42,859 bases of DNA, from assembly GCF_945859825.1 (NCBI RefSeq), contig NZ_CAMAPC010000027.1, positions 1 through 42,859 of the forward strand, read 5' to 3'. The notes below the pieces were generated by a model that worked only from the letters and a program-made list of their open reading frames with translations, made no database searches and was not told the origin of the DNA. Positions 1 through 12,900 of the stretch are shown piece by piece. The position numbers and the translations under genes are program-made. This DNA is from Pseudoalteromonas holothuriae. GTDB lineage: Bacteria > Pseudomonadota > Gammaproteobacteria > Enterobacterales > Alteromonadaceae. Position 1 is the stretch's first letter. Every line of letters starts with the position of its first letter.

Positions 1-3000
1 GCAATGGATGTATCTGTGTGGCACCCTGTTGTTTACCCGGTTCGCCCTGCGAGCCTTGACGCGACACACTTGAGTCTATATCTACCCAACAACGTTGCTG
101 TGCAAATGGGTAGGTCGGTAAGCTGATACGTCGTGGCTGCTTAGCATCGTTCAGCTCAGACCACTCAATCCCATTCTCCCCTTTAACCCACAGTGTTAGC
201 AAATGTTCAGCTGACTTATCGTTACGCCATTGTTGAATCGCACCTTGTAGTTCCAATGATATCTCATCGCTACTATCAATTGTTTTCTTTTGACTGCTGT
301 GACCAACGTAACATCCTTCACGGTGTAACTGACCTGCAGCTGCTTGACGCAGCTTATCCTGCAACTCTGTCAAAGACATCGCGGTAGTTGCCCAGCGCCA
401 CTTCATAGCATCTCGGCCCACTTGTAAAGTATGAGCGAGATCAGACAATGATAATGTCTCTTTATTATTACCAATAAACTGACTAAACCTAACTAGGTAT
501 TGTTGTAAGGCCTTTTCTGTCTTAGCGGAAAGTATAATAAGTTGCTCATTCGCATCGTCTTGTTGAGATATCTTATTATGATACCCTTCAAGCAGAAGAT
601 GAGCGTTCACACCACCAAAACCAAATGAACTCAGACTAGCTCTGCGTGGTAACTCTTCGCCATTCTTGTCTATGACCGCTTGCCATGGTTGCAGTTCATC
701 AACAATAAAAAATGGGCTATTTTGCAATCGAATATAATCATTAACTTCTTTACAGTGCAGTGTTTTGGTCAATGTTCGATGTTTCAGTTGTAACAGTACC
801 TTCATCAACCCAGCTGCACCCGCAGCTAACTCTAAGTGACCTATGTTAGATTTAACCGAACCAATACCACAGTGATATGGCTGTTCTTGTGCCACACTCA
901 TTTGTTCTTGTGTTTGTTTGTATAACGCCTCGAAAGCAAGCTTCAAACCATTTACTTCAACCGGGTCACCAAGCTCAGTTCCTGTAGCATGCGCTTCAAT
1001 ATAGCCAACTGTACGAGGGTCAATGCCCGCCTTTTTGTACACCGTTTCTATAAGTGCTGCTTGTGCTTTCGGGTTAGGAGCGGTCAGCGAATTTGCTTTA
1101 CCACCATGGTTAACTTCACTCGCGCAGATGACACCATATATATGATCTCCATCTGTCTCAGCAATTGACAGCTCTTTTAGCACAAACAAGCCAACCCCTT
1201 CGCCACGAACATACCCATTAGCTAGCTTAGAGAAAGACTTACAACGACCATCTTGAGATAGCATACCTGCTTTATCAAACGAAATATGTACAGCAGGTGA
1301 TAGCAGAGTGTTTATACCACCAGCAATAGCCATCTTAGATGTACCAGCTTGAATGGTACAAACGGCTCGGTGTATGGCCACTAAAGCACTTGAGCAAGCT
1401 GTTTCTACCGGTTCACTAGGACCATGCAAATTTAATAAATAACTAACTCTATTCGGACCAACAGATGCCACCATTCCCGTTGAAGAGTAACCTTCAATAG
1501 ACGCACCAGACATGCCAATTAAATCTGAATAACCGGTATTTGACGTACCAATGAATAATGCGGTATCAGAACCAGACAAACTCTGAGGCGAATAGCCTGC
1601 ATCTTCCAAAGCTTGCCAAGCATGGGTTAGCAACAATCTTTGTTGCGGATCCATCAATTGTGCTTCTCGAGGCGAAATTCCAAAAAATAGCGGATCGAAC
1701 ATCTCAACATCCGACATAAACCCGCCCCATTTTACGGCGCTCAACCCTGCTTTTTCCATTGCTTCAAAATCCCATCGACTTGCGGGAATCTCACTGATGC
1801 AATCTTTTCCTTGCTGCAGGTTAGTCCAAAACTGCGCAACATCAGTGGCCATAGGGAAGCTACCACTCATACCGATCACTGCAATTCGTTTTGTTGTACT
1901 ATGCACACCATCACTTACTTGCACCAATACTGGAGTTTGTTGCAAGGTTTGCATTCTCGAGTATTCTTTCATCATCGATTTTGCAGTGTCTGCATGTCCT
2001 GTAATTGACGTAGCCAAAGGTTCTGACAGCGAATAGAGCTGCTGTAGATATACCCCTAATGACGCAATAGTCGGATACTCAAAAAAGACCGTGGGTAAAA
2101 TATCTACATCAAACTGTTCACTCAACTGCTTGCCCATTTGAGTCAAGGTGACAGAATCAAAGCCTAGTTCAGAAAACTCGATAGCTAAGTCTATATCATC
2201 GACCTCAATGCTCAGAGTTTCACACGCTATTGTAGTGATCCTGCTGATCCAATCAGGCTGAAAACCTGAACCTTGTGTTCGCGCAACAGCCACATTTTGT
2301 TGAGGACGAGGGGAGGGAGCGAAAACATTCTGCAACAATGCCAAGCGTTCTTCTAATAAATATCCGCACAGTTTTTCTATCGATGGGTACTCAAAGATGA
2401 TCGTTGGCTCAAATTCAATCCCCAGGACTTGCCCAACATCCGTGCAGTAATTTGTCAGAGTAACTGAATCAAACCCAAATTCACTAAACTCACAAGAGAT
2501 ATCTATATCTTCGTTTAAGATACCTAAATGTTCGGTAACCTTTTCACTTAACAGTATGATAGTTTGGGTTCTCAAATCGCTTGTTTTCAAAGTGCTTTCG
2601 ACCTTTTTAGGTGCCACTAAGGGTGGCTGCACTGAGGGTTTACGTTTTTCGGCCAACAAACTAGATTGTACTTTATCTTGCTGCCCTTCTATGACCAAAA
2701 CCTGTGACAGATCTAAACTGAAGCATCGGTAAAACGCGTTTAAACCACTGGCGTTTTGTAACGGCAACATACCGTAGCTCTTCTCAAGGATTTTTTCACT
2801 TAAGTCATCATTGATCTGCAACCCTCCTTGTTTCCACAAAGGCCAGTTGATTGACAAACTCTTGCCATACCGCTCATCTTTTGCACTGAGTACGCGTCGA
2901 TGTTCGATGTATTTATCCACAAAAGAGTTTGCTACGGCATACTCTGATTGCATTGGCGTACCAACAGCTCCAGCCAAAGACGAAAAAGCAACGATAAAGT

Positions 3001-3910
3001 CAAGGTTAGTCGTGCTGGTCAGTTCATCCAAATTGACTAATCCAGCAACTTTTGGCTGTAAGACCTTTCGAATTCCAGTGCGCTCTTTATCCACTATTGC
3101 GCTGGTGTTTAACACACCTGCACTATGAATGATGCCATGCACAATGCCATGGACGCCAAGAATCTTATCAACTTCACAACCCAACGCATCACGGTCACAA
3201 ATATCTACAGCTATAGTACTAATGTGTGCTCCAAGCACTCTTAGCTGCTCAATATTTTCTAATTGCGGCTCATTAGGCTCGCCTAAATCAAACAAATAGA
3301 TATAGGTTTTTTTTGCATGTGACGCAATTTCATTGGCAAACAAAAGAGCTAACTTTCCATAGCCACCAGTGAGGATATATATCCCCTCATCTCGCCAAAC
3401 TTGCTGAGGAGCTAATTGCACATTCAACTCTGCATCTGGTGTGACATTTTGCCAATGAGTGATCCATCGCTCACCTTTTATGTACTCAACTTCCTCTTCC
3501 CAATAATGACGTTTGTTATCTCTGATCAATGTAACAAGTTCATCGGCATCACAAGGTTGTCCAAGTTTGATCAACTGGCCATTAAAATTTCGCCCTTCCA
3601 TCTGGGCACTTTTTAACAATGCAGCCAACCCCTTACTTAAGCCAGCAGTAACAGAGTCACCGTTGATGACTATTTGACAAAATACAGTGGCACTTGGGTG
3701 CTCATTGAATAGATTTTTTACGTACTCAAATGCATGTACAACGTACTCATCGTAGCTAGTAGATAAGCTGTTATCATTTTTTGTTATAGTTTTTAACTCG
3801 ATACGATCAGCTGCTTTTTCAAGTGACTGAGAAGCAACGGTTCCTTCATCGAATACTAATACTGAATGTACATCAAACATAAAATCATCAATTCCTATTA
3901 CTACTTTCAT
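1..3910 (-). CDS. trans-AT PKS, KR-ACP-ACP-KS-DH(partial), runs off left edge
   Basis: An open frame runs from an ATG at 3910 to base 1 with no stop. Domains in order: a ketoreductase (about residues 170-400; FSS, SEYAVAN and PKVAG present); two ACPs (phosphopantetheine Ser near 482 and 586, both GFDSVTL); a ketosynthase (about 675-1100, active Cys near 839 in VETACSSA, then EAHATGT and SNIGH); and the first residues of a DH (IHPL) at the edge. There is no AT domain. The KR nucleotide-binding loop reads TGGYGKLAL instead of TGGxGxxG, so its activity is uncertain. Neither ACP has the Trp flag of beta-branching ACPs. The protein begins with KR, so it completes the KS3-DH module that ends the upstream PKS. 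The ATG at 3910 overlaps the upstream gene by 23 bases. An in-frame ATG at 3880, preceded by AGGAA, is an equally good start. Confidence 0.93.
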   Translation of the reverse strand, partial: MKVVIGIDDFMFDVHSVLVFDEGTVASQSLEKAADRIELKTITKNDNSLSTSYDEYVVHAFEYVKNLFNEHPSATVFCQIVINGDSVTAGLSKGLAALLKSAQMEGRNFNGQLIKLGQPCDADELVTLIRDNKRHYWEEEVEYIKGERWITHWQNVTPDAELNVQLAPQQVWRDEGIYILTGGYGKLALLFANEIASHAKKTYIYLFDLGEPNEPQLENIEQLRVLGAHISTIAVDICDRDALGCEVDKILGVHGIVHGIIHSAGVLNTSAIVDKERTGIRKVLQPKVAGLVNLDELTSTTNLDFIVAFSSLAGAVGTPMQSEYAVANSFVDKYIEHRRVLSAKDERYGKSLSINWPLWKQGGLQINDDLSEKILEKSYGMLPLQNASGLNAFYRCFSLDLSQVLVIEGQQDKVQSSLLAEKRKPSVQPPLVAPKKVESTLKTSDLRTQTIILLSEKVTEHLGILNEDIDISCEFSEFGFDSVTLTNYCTDVGQVLGIEFEPTIIFEYPSIEKLCGYLLEERLALLQNVFAPSPRPQQNVAVARTQGSGFQPDWISRITTIACETLSIEVDDIDLAIEFSELGFDSVTLTQMGKQLSEQFDVDILPTVFFEYPTIASLGVYLQQLYSLSEPLATSITGHADTAKSMMKEYSRMQTLQQTPVLVQVSDGVHSTTKRIAVIGMSGSFPMATDVAQFWTNLQQGKDCISEIPASRWDFEAMEKAGLSAVKWGGFMSDVEMFDPLFFGISPREAQLMDPQQRLLLTHAWQALEDAGYSPQSLSGSDTALFIGTSNTGYSDLIGMSGASIEGYSSTGMVASVGPNRVSYLLNLHGPSEPVETACSSALVAIHRAVCTIQAGTSKMAIAGGINTLLSPAVHISFDKAGMLSQDGRCKSFSKLANGYVRGEGVGLFVLKELSIAETDGDHIYGVICASEVNHGGKANSLTAPNPKAQAALIETVYKKAGIDPRTVGYIEAHATGTELGDPVEVNGLKLAFEALYKQTQEQMSVAQEQPYHCGIGSVKSNIGHLELAAGAAGLMKVLLQLKHRTLTKTLHCKEVNDYIRLQNSPFFIVDELQPWQAVIDKNGEELPRRASLSSFGFGGVNAHLLLEGYHNKISQQDDANEQLIILSAKTEKALQQYLVRFSQFIGNNKETLSLSDLAHTLQVGRDAMKWRWATTAMSLTELQDKLRQAAAGQLHREGCYVGHSSQKKTIDSSDEISLELQGAIQQWRNDKSAEHLLTLWVKGENGIEWSELNDAKQPRRISLPTYPFAQQRCWVDIDSSVSRQGSQGEPGKQQGATQIHPL

Positions 3911-6900
3911 CTAGAATGTCAGCTCTTACTTTGTTTGGTTGAAAGTAGAGCGTTTTACCACTGGAAAGTTGATTGTTACCGTTCCCTGATATGGGCCTGG
4001 CGTTAAACCCTGTGAGACTGACCAGCAGCTCACCCTTAACATTTGCGATTGAAATATTGAATTTTTCAAGCTGGGATTGTGCTGATGATGCTTGTCGTTG
4101 CACTAATATCCTAGCTTCTTCAGTACACGGTGCGTATACCGTCAACGCATCAAGTGAGAAAGGTACGACTGCTGAACCTTGCACTTGACCCTGCACATTA
4201 GCTCCCGGACCTCGCTCAACAGAGAACCCTATAATGGCTTGAAATGCCGCGTCCAGAATACTTGGGTGTAGCGTATATCGCTGTGCATCAGTGGTGACCA
4301 CTTGCGGTAACTTAACATGTGCTAACACATAATCCGCACCTATCTGTAAGTTGCCAATTGCCTGGTGGGCCGGACCATAATGCACACCCATCGCAGTAAA
4401 CATCGAGTAGCATTGCTGTTGTGACATTTGGGTATGGCTTTGTTGCTCTTTAGCTTTTATATCTATTAATTCAGGTTTGATATTATGCCAAGAGACCTTA
4501 CCACGACAGTGAGGATGATTATTAACGGGACTTGAAACTTCAAAATAAACCATATTCTCCCCCTGTGGGATTAACGCGGTAGTTATTTCTAACGGCTCTT
4601 TATCAAACAAAATTGGACTCATCCAAACCACGTTATTAAATCGCATCCCAGCAAGTTCACTCTGCTCTTTGTTGCTTGCCCTTATTGCGCTAAACAGGGC
4701 CATTTCTAAATATGCTACGGCAGGTAAAATGGATTGCTCCCCAATAACATGATCTTTAAAGTAAGGCTCCTCACCATTAAAACGGCTTTTGAACTGCTGT
4801 GAAAAAAAGTTCGATATGTTTTCATGCACTAAGGGGTGCAATAAGCTAGGAGCAGCTTGGTTTCCAGCTTGAACAGTACCTTTAAGAGCAACATTACGCA
4901 ACTGAGCTTTTTCAAACCAAATGCTTTTTTCTTTGAAGCGATATGTTGGTAAACTGATACGCTGTGGCTTTTGGTTTAAATAGAGCAATGACCAATCAAT
5001 GCTCATTCCACAGACCCAGAGCTTCAATACCCTCCAGTACTTTCCTTTACGCAACCAAGATTTGACCATTTGCTCGGTATCCTCATCATCATTGAGTTGC
5101 TGCGTAAGTTCAGTGCCAATTTGACCAAGGTAACACTCAGCAACATCTGACTGATCTGTTAACAATGCGCGTAGGTTATGTTTCAGTTGCGATAAATCCG
5201 ATACAGCGGTTGCCCAGCGATGCTCCATCTCGTCACGACCAAGCTGCAAAGTACTAGCTATGGCATATAAATCCCTATCATTGAGTTTGCAAGCATCAGA
5301 CTCTAAGTAAATCAAGAGATCTTCCGCTCGCCATTTTAGTCCCTGTTCATCTCGCCCAGATAACAACACCAAAAATGGTCCAGATGACGACTCAGTATCT
5401 GGTTCATCTATCGCTTCAAATTCTTCAATGATTGCATGTGCATTTGAGCCTCCTGCTCCAAATGATGACAACCCAGCCAAACGTTTTGCGGATATATCAT
5501 TTTGCTCTTGTGCTATATCCCATGGAGCCAATTCTGTTTGTAAGGTAAAAGGTATTTTATCAAAATCAATGGCAGGGTTTGGCTGTTTAACATGCAACGT
5601 CGGCACCAAAGTTCTGTGCTGCATTTGAAGAACAACTTTCATCAACCCTGCAACACCAGCCGCAGCTTCTAAATGACCAATATTTGATTTGATAGAACCA
5701 ATACGGCAATCCACAGCTGCGTTACCAAATGCTTTGCACAGACCACTTACTTCTATAGGGTCACCCAGCTCAGTGCCAGTTCCATGTGCTTCTATATAGC
5801 TGATATGCTGGGGGTCAACACCCGATTTAGCGACCGCCTCTGCGATCAGTTTACCTTGCGCTACTGGGTTAGGTACGGTGTACCCATTGGTACGCCCACC
5901 ATGATTAACTACGGTGCCTCGTATTGATGCATACACATTATCGCCATCCTCGATAGCGTTTGATAACAACTTCAGGAGTACAATACCTACCCCTTCACCT
6001 GGCACAAAGCCATTACCACCAGCAGCAAAACTTTTACATTTGCCATCATTAGAAAGCATTTGCTGACCAGATAAAGCAACATAACTTGAGGGATGGGCAT
6101 AGATATTTACTCCCCCAGCTAAGGCAAACTGACATTCTTTTCGGCGTAATGACTCACACGCTAAGTGAATCGCTGTCAAAGAAGATGAACACATGGTATC
6201 AACTGCTATGCTTGGCCCGTTTAAATTGAACCAATAAGAAACCCTGTTGGCAACCGAACTAAATGAAGTATGAGGGAAAGCTTGCCCACCATTGGCCCAT
6301 AAAACTGGACCGTATAAGTCAAACCCTGTTTTGGTAATACCAGCGAACACACCCACATTGCCAGCATAATTATCCTGCAATATCTTGCTACTGTAACCAG
6401 CATCTTCTAATACGCCCCAGCTACCAGATAAAAACAAACGTTCCTGCGGGTCCATATTTAACGCTTCTTTAGGCGAAATTTTGAAGAACTGGGCATCAAA
6501 CTGATCAAAGTCTTCTAAAAATCCCCCCCACTTACTATAACTTTTCCCCTCAAAAGCAGCTTCACGTTGATTTGGTGTATAAAATACGTCGATATCCCAT
6601 CGAGATGGCGAAATTTCTTTCACACAATCTATACCACTGCGCAGGTTTTGCCAAAACTCATGAATGTTAGCAGCTTGTGGGTACTTTGCATGCATACCTA
6701 CAATCGCCACTGGTTCACATGCTACTGCACCTTGCTGTGCAGTTTTACTATGTAATTTTTCAGGCAATAGATCAGGTTTAGTAGCTTGATGGGCTGTTAC
6801 AGATCCGATACCAACCCAGTTCAAACATGCATCATAGTGATGCTCAGCAAAATATTCCGTCAACTTACTGATACTGTCAAATTCGAAGAAAAGTGTTTTT

Positions 6901-9900
6901 GGTAATTGCGTGAAGTGTTGTTCTAATAAGCTATTAAGCTTAGTTATCATGATAGAATCTATACCATAAGACTCAAATGATTCTCGAGTATCAATTTGGG
7001 CTCTTTTCAGCTTTGTGACCTGCATAAAAAGCTCTTTAAGGTTTTGCTCTAACTGGTATTTCATCTGTTCAGATGAAATTATTAAGTTAGCTGAGTCTAT
7101 TTCATTCACAAGTCGCTCGCTGGGCGAATGAACAGCATTTTCGTCCAAAGAGTCTGGTAGATCACTTTTAGCCAAATTGAGTACAATCCCTTGTTCAAGA
7201 CCACGTGACACGATATCGTAAAAAACAATCAAACCTTGACGGGTTGATAACGCAGATAAACCCGAGTTTTTTAAATACTCATCATTGAGTGTCATGCCAC
7301 CATGTTGCCAATATGGCCAATTAATACTTATGCTTAACCCTGTTCGCTCTCCCACTCGCACCTTTTGCTGGCGAATTGCTATATAGCTATCCATGAAAGC
7401 GTTAGCTGAAGCATAATCTATTTGTCCTGCGTTTCCGCTTACAGCAGCGATGGAGGAGAATGCAACAAACAGATCTAAATTAAGCTTTGCAGTACATTGA
7501 TCCAGATTTATAAGCCCCTCTACTTTGGGCTCAAGTAATTGTTGCCATGTCTGGCGAGTTTTGTTGACTAACAATGCATCTTGGTTGAAACCTGCACTAT
7601 GTAGTACACCGTTTAGTTTGCCAAACTTGGCCGTGATCCAATCGACCCCCCCTTGTACAGAGGTCTGTTCAACGATGTCAACAGCTCGGTAGATAACCTG
7701 ACCGCCAAATTCAGACAAGCTATTTTTTATATCATCATTAAAGTTAGAACGGCCACTTAGGATAACCACTGCTGTGCCATCCGTCTTATCCAATATGTCT
7801 CGTGCGAATATTAAGCCCAACCCTCCCAAGCCGCCGAAAATCCAGTAAACACCCTGATGTTGCCACGGCGCTTGTGCAAGAGTATTTTCCACAGTTATTG
7901 AATCTCGAAGGCATGTTATTCGACGTACCAGTGGCTGCTTTTCTTCATATTTAACACACAGAGCTTCTGGGTAATGTGCCACTTCATGGAGTTGTTGCAG
8001 CCAAAATGGTGCCTCTTCGCCTTCAGACAAGACAATTGTTTGCGCACTAAACTCAGGCACTTCTAACGCCAACGATTTCAATGCCGCCGATATGCCCGAC
8101 AAACACCATGCCGATGCTAATTCTGGCAAAACAACTTGTAATAATACTTCAGTATTTACGCTGCGATTTACCACGAATGATTGGAAGTGGTTCAGAAGCT
8201 GATCTATCAATTCTGCGTATTCTCGACCCCATGTGTGCGGACATTCCCCGGCGTTGATTTTAATTACATGCACACTAACCTTAGGGTCATGGATAGTGGT
8301 AAGTTGCTTAATCACCGGATCTTGTCCAACGTCTATTAATATAATGTGACGTTGTTTAGAATAACTAAGGTCAGCTTTGAATTCCGACAAAGTGTGCCAT
8401 TGCAACTGAGACAATGATAATCCTTTTGGAGGATTTACTGGCACGACTTGTTGATTTGCCGAACTTTCAACTGAAGAGTCAAAGTCGACATTCAACCAGT
8501 ATTTGTCACGTAAAAATGGGAAACCCGGTAAACTTATCTTTTGTGTCGCGCCACTATCATTAAGCGTCGGCCAGATAACTGAGTTGCCTTGTACCCATGA
8601 TTTTGCAACGTCACGTATATCGGTTGTGCTGTACTGAACGACCTTTACAACCTGATTTTTTATACCTTTTCCAGTAAAAATATCGTTTTGCTGCAAGCGA
8701 ATATTATCTTTAAGACTCACATATAGCGCTAAGCGCTCCAGTAGCTGAGTGATGGAGTTAGCAACAATCGCCACTCTGCACGCCATGGCATTTCTGCCCA
8801 CTTGCAGAGTATGGGCGACATCACCCAAGCTAATATTTGCACGATTACCTAACCATGCAATTAAGTTATTGGCAATGGTTATCAACTGTTCAGGGTGTTG
8901 TGCCGATAATACAATAAGCGATGGTTTGCTTAAGTGTTGAACAGCACCGTCAGTCTGTGGTGGCTCTTGCAATACAATATGCGCATTAGTACCACTGAAT
9001 CCGAATGAGCTAACACAGGCACGTCGTTTGCTACCTTCATTTACTTGCCACTTTCGCAGCTGTGTATTTACGTAGAATGGAGAGTTGGCAAAATCAAAGT
9101 GATCATTGGGTTCATTAAAATTCAGGCTTGGAGCAAGCTGCTTATAACGCATCGACATAAGCACTTTGTGAATACTAGCAACCCCTGCAGCACCAGAAGT
9201 GTGGCCTATATTAGTTTTAACTGAACCAATGGCGCAATAATTTTGTTTCTCTGTATATTTATTAAACGCACTGCATAGAGCCTCTAACTCTATAGGATCA
9301 CCTAGCCGTGTTCCCGTACCATGCATTTCAGCATAGGTAATAGTACTGGGATCAATGTTATATCGTTTATACAGCTGAAATGTCAGCTCAGTCTGGCTCT
9401 TTACACTCGGTGATGTAATGCCGTTTGTTTTGCCATCTTGGTTTATCGCAGATGCGAGTATAATACCCTGTATATTGTCACGGTCAGTTTGTGCTTGTGC
9501 TAAACGTTTCAAAACAACCGCACCCGCCCCCTCACCAGGTACAAACCCATCAGCAGCATTATCAAACGTTTTACATTGCCCATCTTTGGCCAACATACCA
9601 GCGGCACACATCCCCAAAAAGGATTCAGGCACTAAATACAAAGTGACACCACCTGCAAGCGCTAAATCAATTTCATGATTTTTTAATGCCTGGCAAGCCA
9701 AGTGGATGGCAACCAGTGATGATGAACACGCTGTATCAATCGGGATAGCTGGTCCCTTCAAATTAAAGAAATAAGCTATCCGTGCAGCAGCTATCGCATT
9801 ATTATTCGCCGTAGTATTTAATCCGCCTCCACTTTTTGATGTGATCACCGTGTAGTCACAGTTCATAATACCTAGATATACACCACACAAAGAATTACTT

Positions 9901-12900
9901 AATGACTGAGGTGAATAACCAGCATCCTCAAATGCATGGTAGCTAAGCTGTAGGAAAATCCGCTGTTGTGGATCCATTTCCTCTGCTTCGGCTGGTGTGA
10001 TATTGAAAAATAGAGGATCGAAACACTCTACATCATCTACTGCTCCCAACCATTTACTATACACTTTACCTGGCGTTGGTTTCGGATCGTAAAAACGCTC
10101 TACATCCCATCGCCAACTAGGCACTTGTTGGATTGAATTAACCCCAGCGCTTAAGTTTTGCCAGAACAACTCTAAGTTCTCAGCGCCAGGATAACGGCCA
10201 GCCATGCCTATCACTGCAATCTGGTCATTTAGCTGACTATCCGGTTCAGGCTGAGCTGCTTTAGGCACAGATTGCGATATGGCAGGCACTTCAACATGTG
10301 AACTTTGCACACGCGCTGTTAGAGACTGAATACTTTGCGTTGGTATGAGCGAAATACTTGGTTTTACACTTATTTGTGGGTTGCTCAATGATTGATTGCA
10401 AGTAGGAGTTAGTGTTCCAAGTTCACTGGCAATATAGTCGCACAAGGTGTTTATAGTAGGAAAATCATACAAACATGAAGCTTTAAACTGTGCATTATAC
10501 AGAACATTAATTTGCTTTACCCACTCTACGCCAACAACAGAGTCTAAGCCCATCTCTGAGAATGGTACATCCAAAAGCACTTCTTCAGCAGGCATATACA
10601 TAGTGGTACAGAAACTCTCTATCAAGCCTTGCCTGATCGAATCAATCGTGCCAAAGTCATGACTGTTGGTTTGACTATGGTAATCTTTCGCATTTTCCTT
10701 TTTGTTATCTAAATCCGCGACTATATCCGTAGAGATGAGTGCAACTTTGCCCAATGCCGTTGATGGGGTGACTGCCTTTACTTGCGGCTCTGGCACTTCA
10801 TACACAGGCTCTATGTCAAACCCTTTTTCTGGCGTTTGAATGTTAGTAGCAATGTGCTCACTCAATTGATGTATGGTTGGGTGATCATAAATACATGATG
10901 CTTTTAAATCTAAACCAAACAGCTCATTTAAGGTTTTGATCCACTCAACACCAATCACCGAGTCTAAACCAATATCTGAAAAAGAGATGTTCACATTAAC
11001 CTCATCAGAGCTCATCATCATAATCTCAGCAAAGCTTGCTTTTAACTGGAGTGCTATATTTGACTTATCTGCGAAAGCCAACTTCTCAGTATCAACAGTA
11101 TCCGTTGCTGCGAGCGCCTGTACATTATCGATAGTGCTAGACACTTGGGGCTCTTGATACGAATCAGACGCATTATCATACATCCCAAGTTGCTCATAAA
11201 TATGCAGACTTAATTCAACAACGTTTGGATTATCGTATAACACGGATGCCTTCAGTTGCGTGTTGAATGTCTGATTTATTTCTTTCACCCATTCAACCCC
11301 AACTACAGAGTCTAAATTCATATCCGCAAAGCTTAGGTTTGGATTGATGTCTTGCTCATCTAAGAACATAACCTGAGCAAAGCTACCTATGAGTTTATTC
11401 GTAATATTTTCTAGAGAAACTTGCTCTCCCCTCAAAGTTTCTGACGATTCAACATATAACGGTTCCATCTTTGAAATTTCATTTTTCACTACAGGGGGGG
11501 GAGCTGGCATAACACTATTTGCTGCTATCGGATACTGAGATTGTTGGCTTGCGATAGCGTTGGGTAACCAATATGACTGACGTTTCAACTGAGGAAAAGG
11601 CAGGCTAAGTTTGTATATATGCTCGTTTTGATATAATACCTGCCAAGGAACAAATGCGCCTTTAACCCACTGGCTTGCTAGTGTTTGTAAGCTATCAGTA
11701 GTGGCTATGAAGTTGTCAAGTTTGATCTGTTTTTTACCGTCTAACTCAGCGATATCATTAATGTGAAAGTAACATTTAGCATCGTGCTCGCCATTATCCA
11801 AGAAACTACGCAGCTCATTACGCAACTGCGACAACGTATCCACACAAAATGCCACACGACAAGCCATTGGTTCTCGGCCGACCTGTAGCGTGTACATTAT
11901 ACTTAGCAATAATTCTTGTTCTGTAATCGCGTGTTGTTCGTCTAGCGACTCAAGTACTGCGTGCACATAGTGAAGTAGACTCTCTTCATCTCTAGCAGAC
12001 ATTACCACCAAATGAGTGTCTGGTATGTGTTTAGCAAGATAGCTACTTGGTTCCACATTGACATCATGGGCTTCAACAATAAGATGTGCGTTACTACCAC
12101 TGGCTCCAAATGCACTGACCGCGGCCCTTCTCGGAATTTGACTGCGATTTTCTTTTGATTCTCCCCAAGCTTGTGTCGACTGGGCAACGTAAAATGGACT
12201 GTTAGCAAATGCAATAAGTGGGTTCAATGTTTCGGTATAAAGCGATGGAAAGATCTCATCAGATTTTAGTTGTAATAACACTTTGATGAGTCCGGCGATA
12301 CCCGCCGCGGCTTCCAAGTGACCAATATTTGATTTAACTGACCCAATCGCACAAAACTGCTTTTTATCTGTCCACTGTCGATACGCTTTGCTCAAGCCTT
12401 CTATTTCTACAGGGTCTCCCAATGAAGTCCCTGTACCATGAGCTTCAACATAACTAATGGTTTGTGCTGACACATCTGCATCTTGTAACGCACGAGTGAT
12501 TACGTCTGCCTGTGCGTTGGGTTCAGGAACTGATAAACCTGCTGTGCGGCCACTATGATTCAAAGCACTTCCTTTGATTACCCCATGAATGGGATAATCC
12601 AACTGTAGTGCATCTTGTTTGCCCATTAATAAGACAGCACCAACCCCCTCTCCAGGTACGTAACCGTCACCGTCTGAACCGAATGCACGACATCTCAAAT
12701 CAGAAGACAAAAAACCAGCTTCTCTTAAGAACTTGAATTTATGCGGATGGCACACCAAATTAACGCCACCAGCAAGCGCATATTGACATTCGCCACGACG
12801 CAAACTTTCAACAGCAAAGTGAACACTACTTAAAGAAGAGGAGCACATACTATCAAGTGCTACAGATGGCCCTTTTAAATTCAAGCAATACGAGACCAAA

